Source: a bacterium
GTDB taxonomy: Bacteria > Patescibacteriota > Minisyncoccia > Moranbacterales > UBA2206
Direction of reading: 5' to 3'
NCBI GenBank assembly: GCA_021789395.1
Contig: JAJYJP010000053.1
Coordinates: 1 to 5,775 of the forward strand
DNA length: 5,775 bases
The notes beneath the pieces are model-generated. The model was not told the DNA's origin. It searched no databases and was given only the letters and a program-made list of their open reading frames with translations. The position numbers and the translations under genes are program-made. Below are positions 5,657-5,775 of the stretch, piece after piece. The stretch's first letter is position 1. Every line of letters starts with the position of its first letter.

Positions 5657-5775
5657 ACACACAGACATTTGTCGGTTTTGTATTTAATAATAATTGTAGC
5701 ATTTCATTTGGACTTTTCCCATTCAAACCGCAGTGTTCCAGGTTGTTGTAATGGATATTCCATAGCTTAATCTTT
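5655..5775 (-). CDS. Transposase/integrase-core protein, C-terminal fragment (cut by the window edge)
   Basis: On the minus strand an open frame enters from the right edge and ends at TAA (5657-5655), encoding 39 residues. It contains HYNNLEHCGLNGKSPNEML, which matches the closing motif of DDE/rve-type transposases (IS3/IS481-like): Y-N-x-x-(R/E)-x-H-x-x-L-x-G-x-(T/S)-P-x-E. This motif follows the catalytic core in that superfamily and is usually near the C-terminus, as here. The catalytic D, D and E residues would lie outside the window, so whether the element is intact cannot be judged. It converges on murF with only 49 bases between the two stops, so an insertion sequence end, if intact, should lie at about 5606-5654. 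I could not identify a terminal inverted repeat there without its partner. Confidence 0.7.
   Translation of the reverse strand, partial: KIKLWNIHYNNLEHCGLNGKSPNEMLQLLLNTKPTNVCV

Noticed and set aside
1..5775. CRISPR array, tRNA, rRNA or riboswitch
   Set aside because: No regularly spaced repeats, cloverleaf-like sequences or recognisable riboswitch cores were seen; the gaps are short and already explained.

Overview
The window holds the front end of a division and cell wall (dcw) cluster on the + strand: mraZ, rsmH, an ftsL-like gene, a class B penicillin-binding protein gene (ftsI/pbp2 type) and murF, all co-directional and tightly packed from 524 to 5605. The gene content, the short membrane-anchored FtsL-like protein, and a MurF that lacks the usual N-terminal substrate domain and carries an extra hydrophobic insert fit what I know of Candidate Phyla Radiation (Patescibacteria), probably a Parcubacteria-like lineage. 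That placement is inferred from protein style, not from a search. All complete genes stop with TAA and no in-frame TGA needs recoding, so the standard code applies.

Layout. Positions 1-129 (minus strand) are the start of an unrecognised protein with a textbook Shine-Dalgarno and a plausible promoter at 183-211; it runs off the left edge. Positions 130-523 form a largely non-coding divergent region. It contains that promoter, a short + strand reading frame (226-354) that looks like the C-terminal tail of a larger, perhaps HAD-type, protein, a probable terminator (372-400), the main dcw promoter (426-454) and a tandem GTGG-box region (472-487) that is a good candidate for the MraZ operator. After murF a weak hairpin with a T-run (5627-5656) is followed at once by the C-terminal 39 residues of a DDE-type transposase on the minus strand (5655-5775), which runs off the right edge.

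How the genes work together. MraZ is the likely autoregulator of the operon. RsmH methylates 16S rRNA. The FtsL-like protein and the penicillin-binding protein are septal membrane components, the latter cross-linking peptidoglycan. MurF adds D-Ala-D-Ala to the muropeptide precursor. murE, usual between ftsI and murF in many bacteria, is not here. The following genes of a classical cluster (mraY, murD, ftsW and so on) are replaced, at least locally, by the transposase.

This is mostly a conserved housekeeping region. I see no convincing new multi-gene system. The points worth a second look are regulatory (the mraZ leader and a hairpin presenting the ftsL ribosome binding site) and evolutionary (domain-reduced MurF, a mobile element at the cluster edge, a possible gene remnant upstream).
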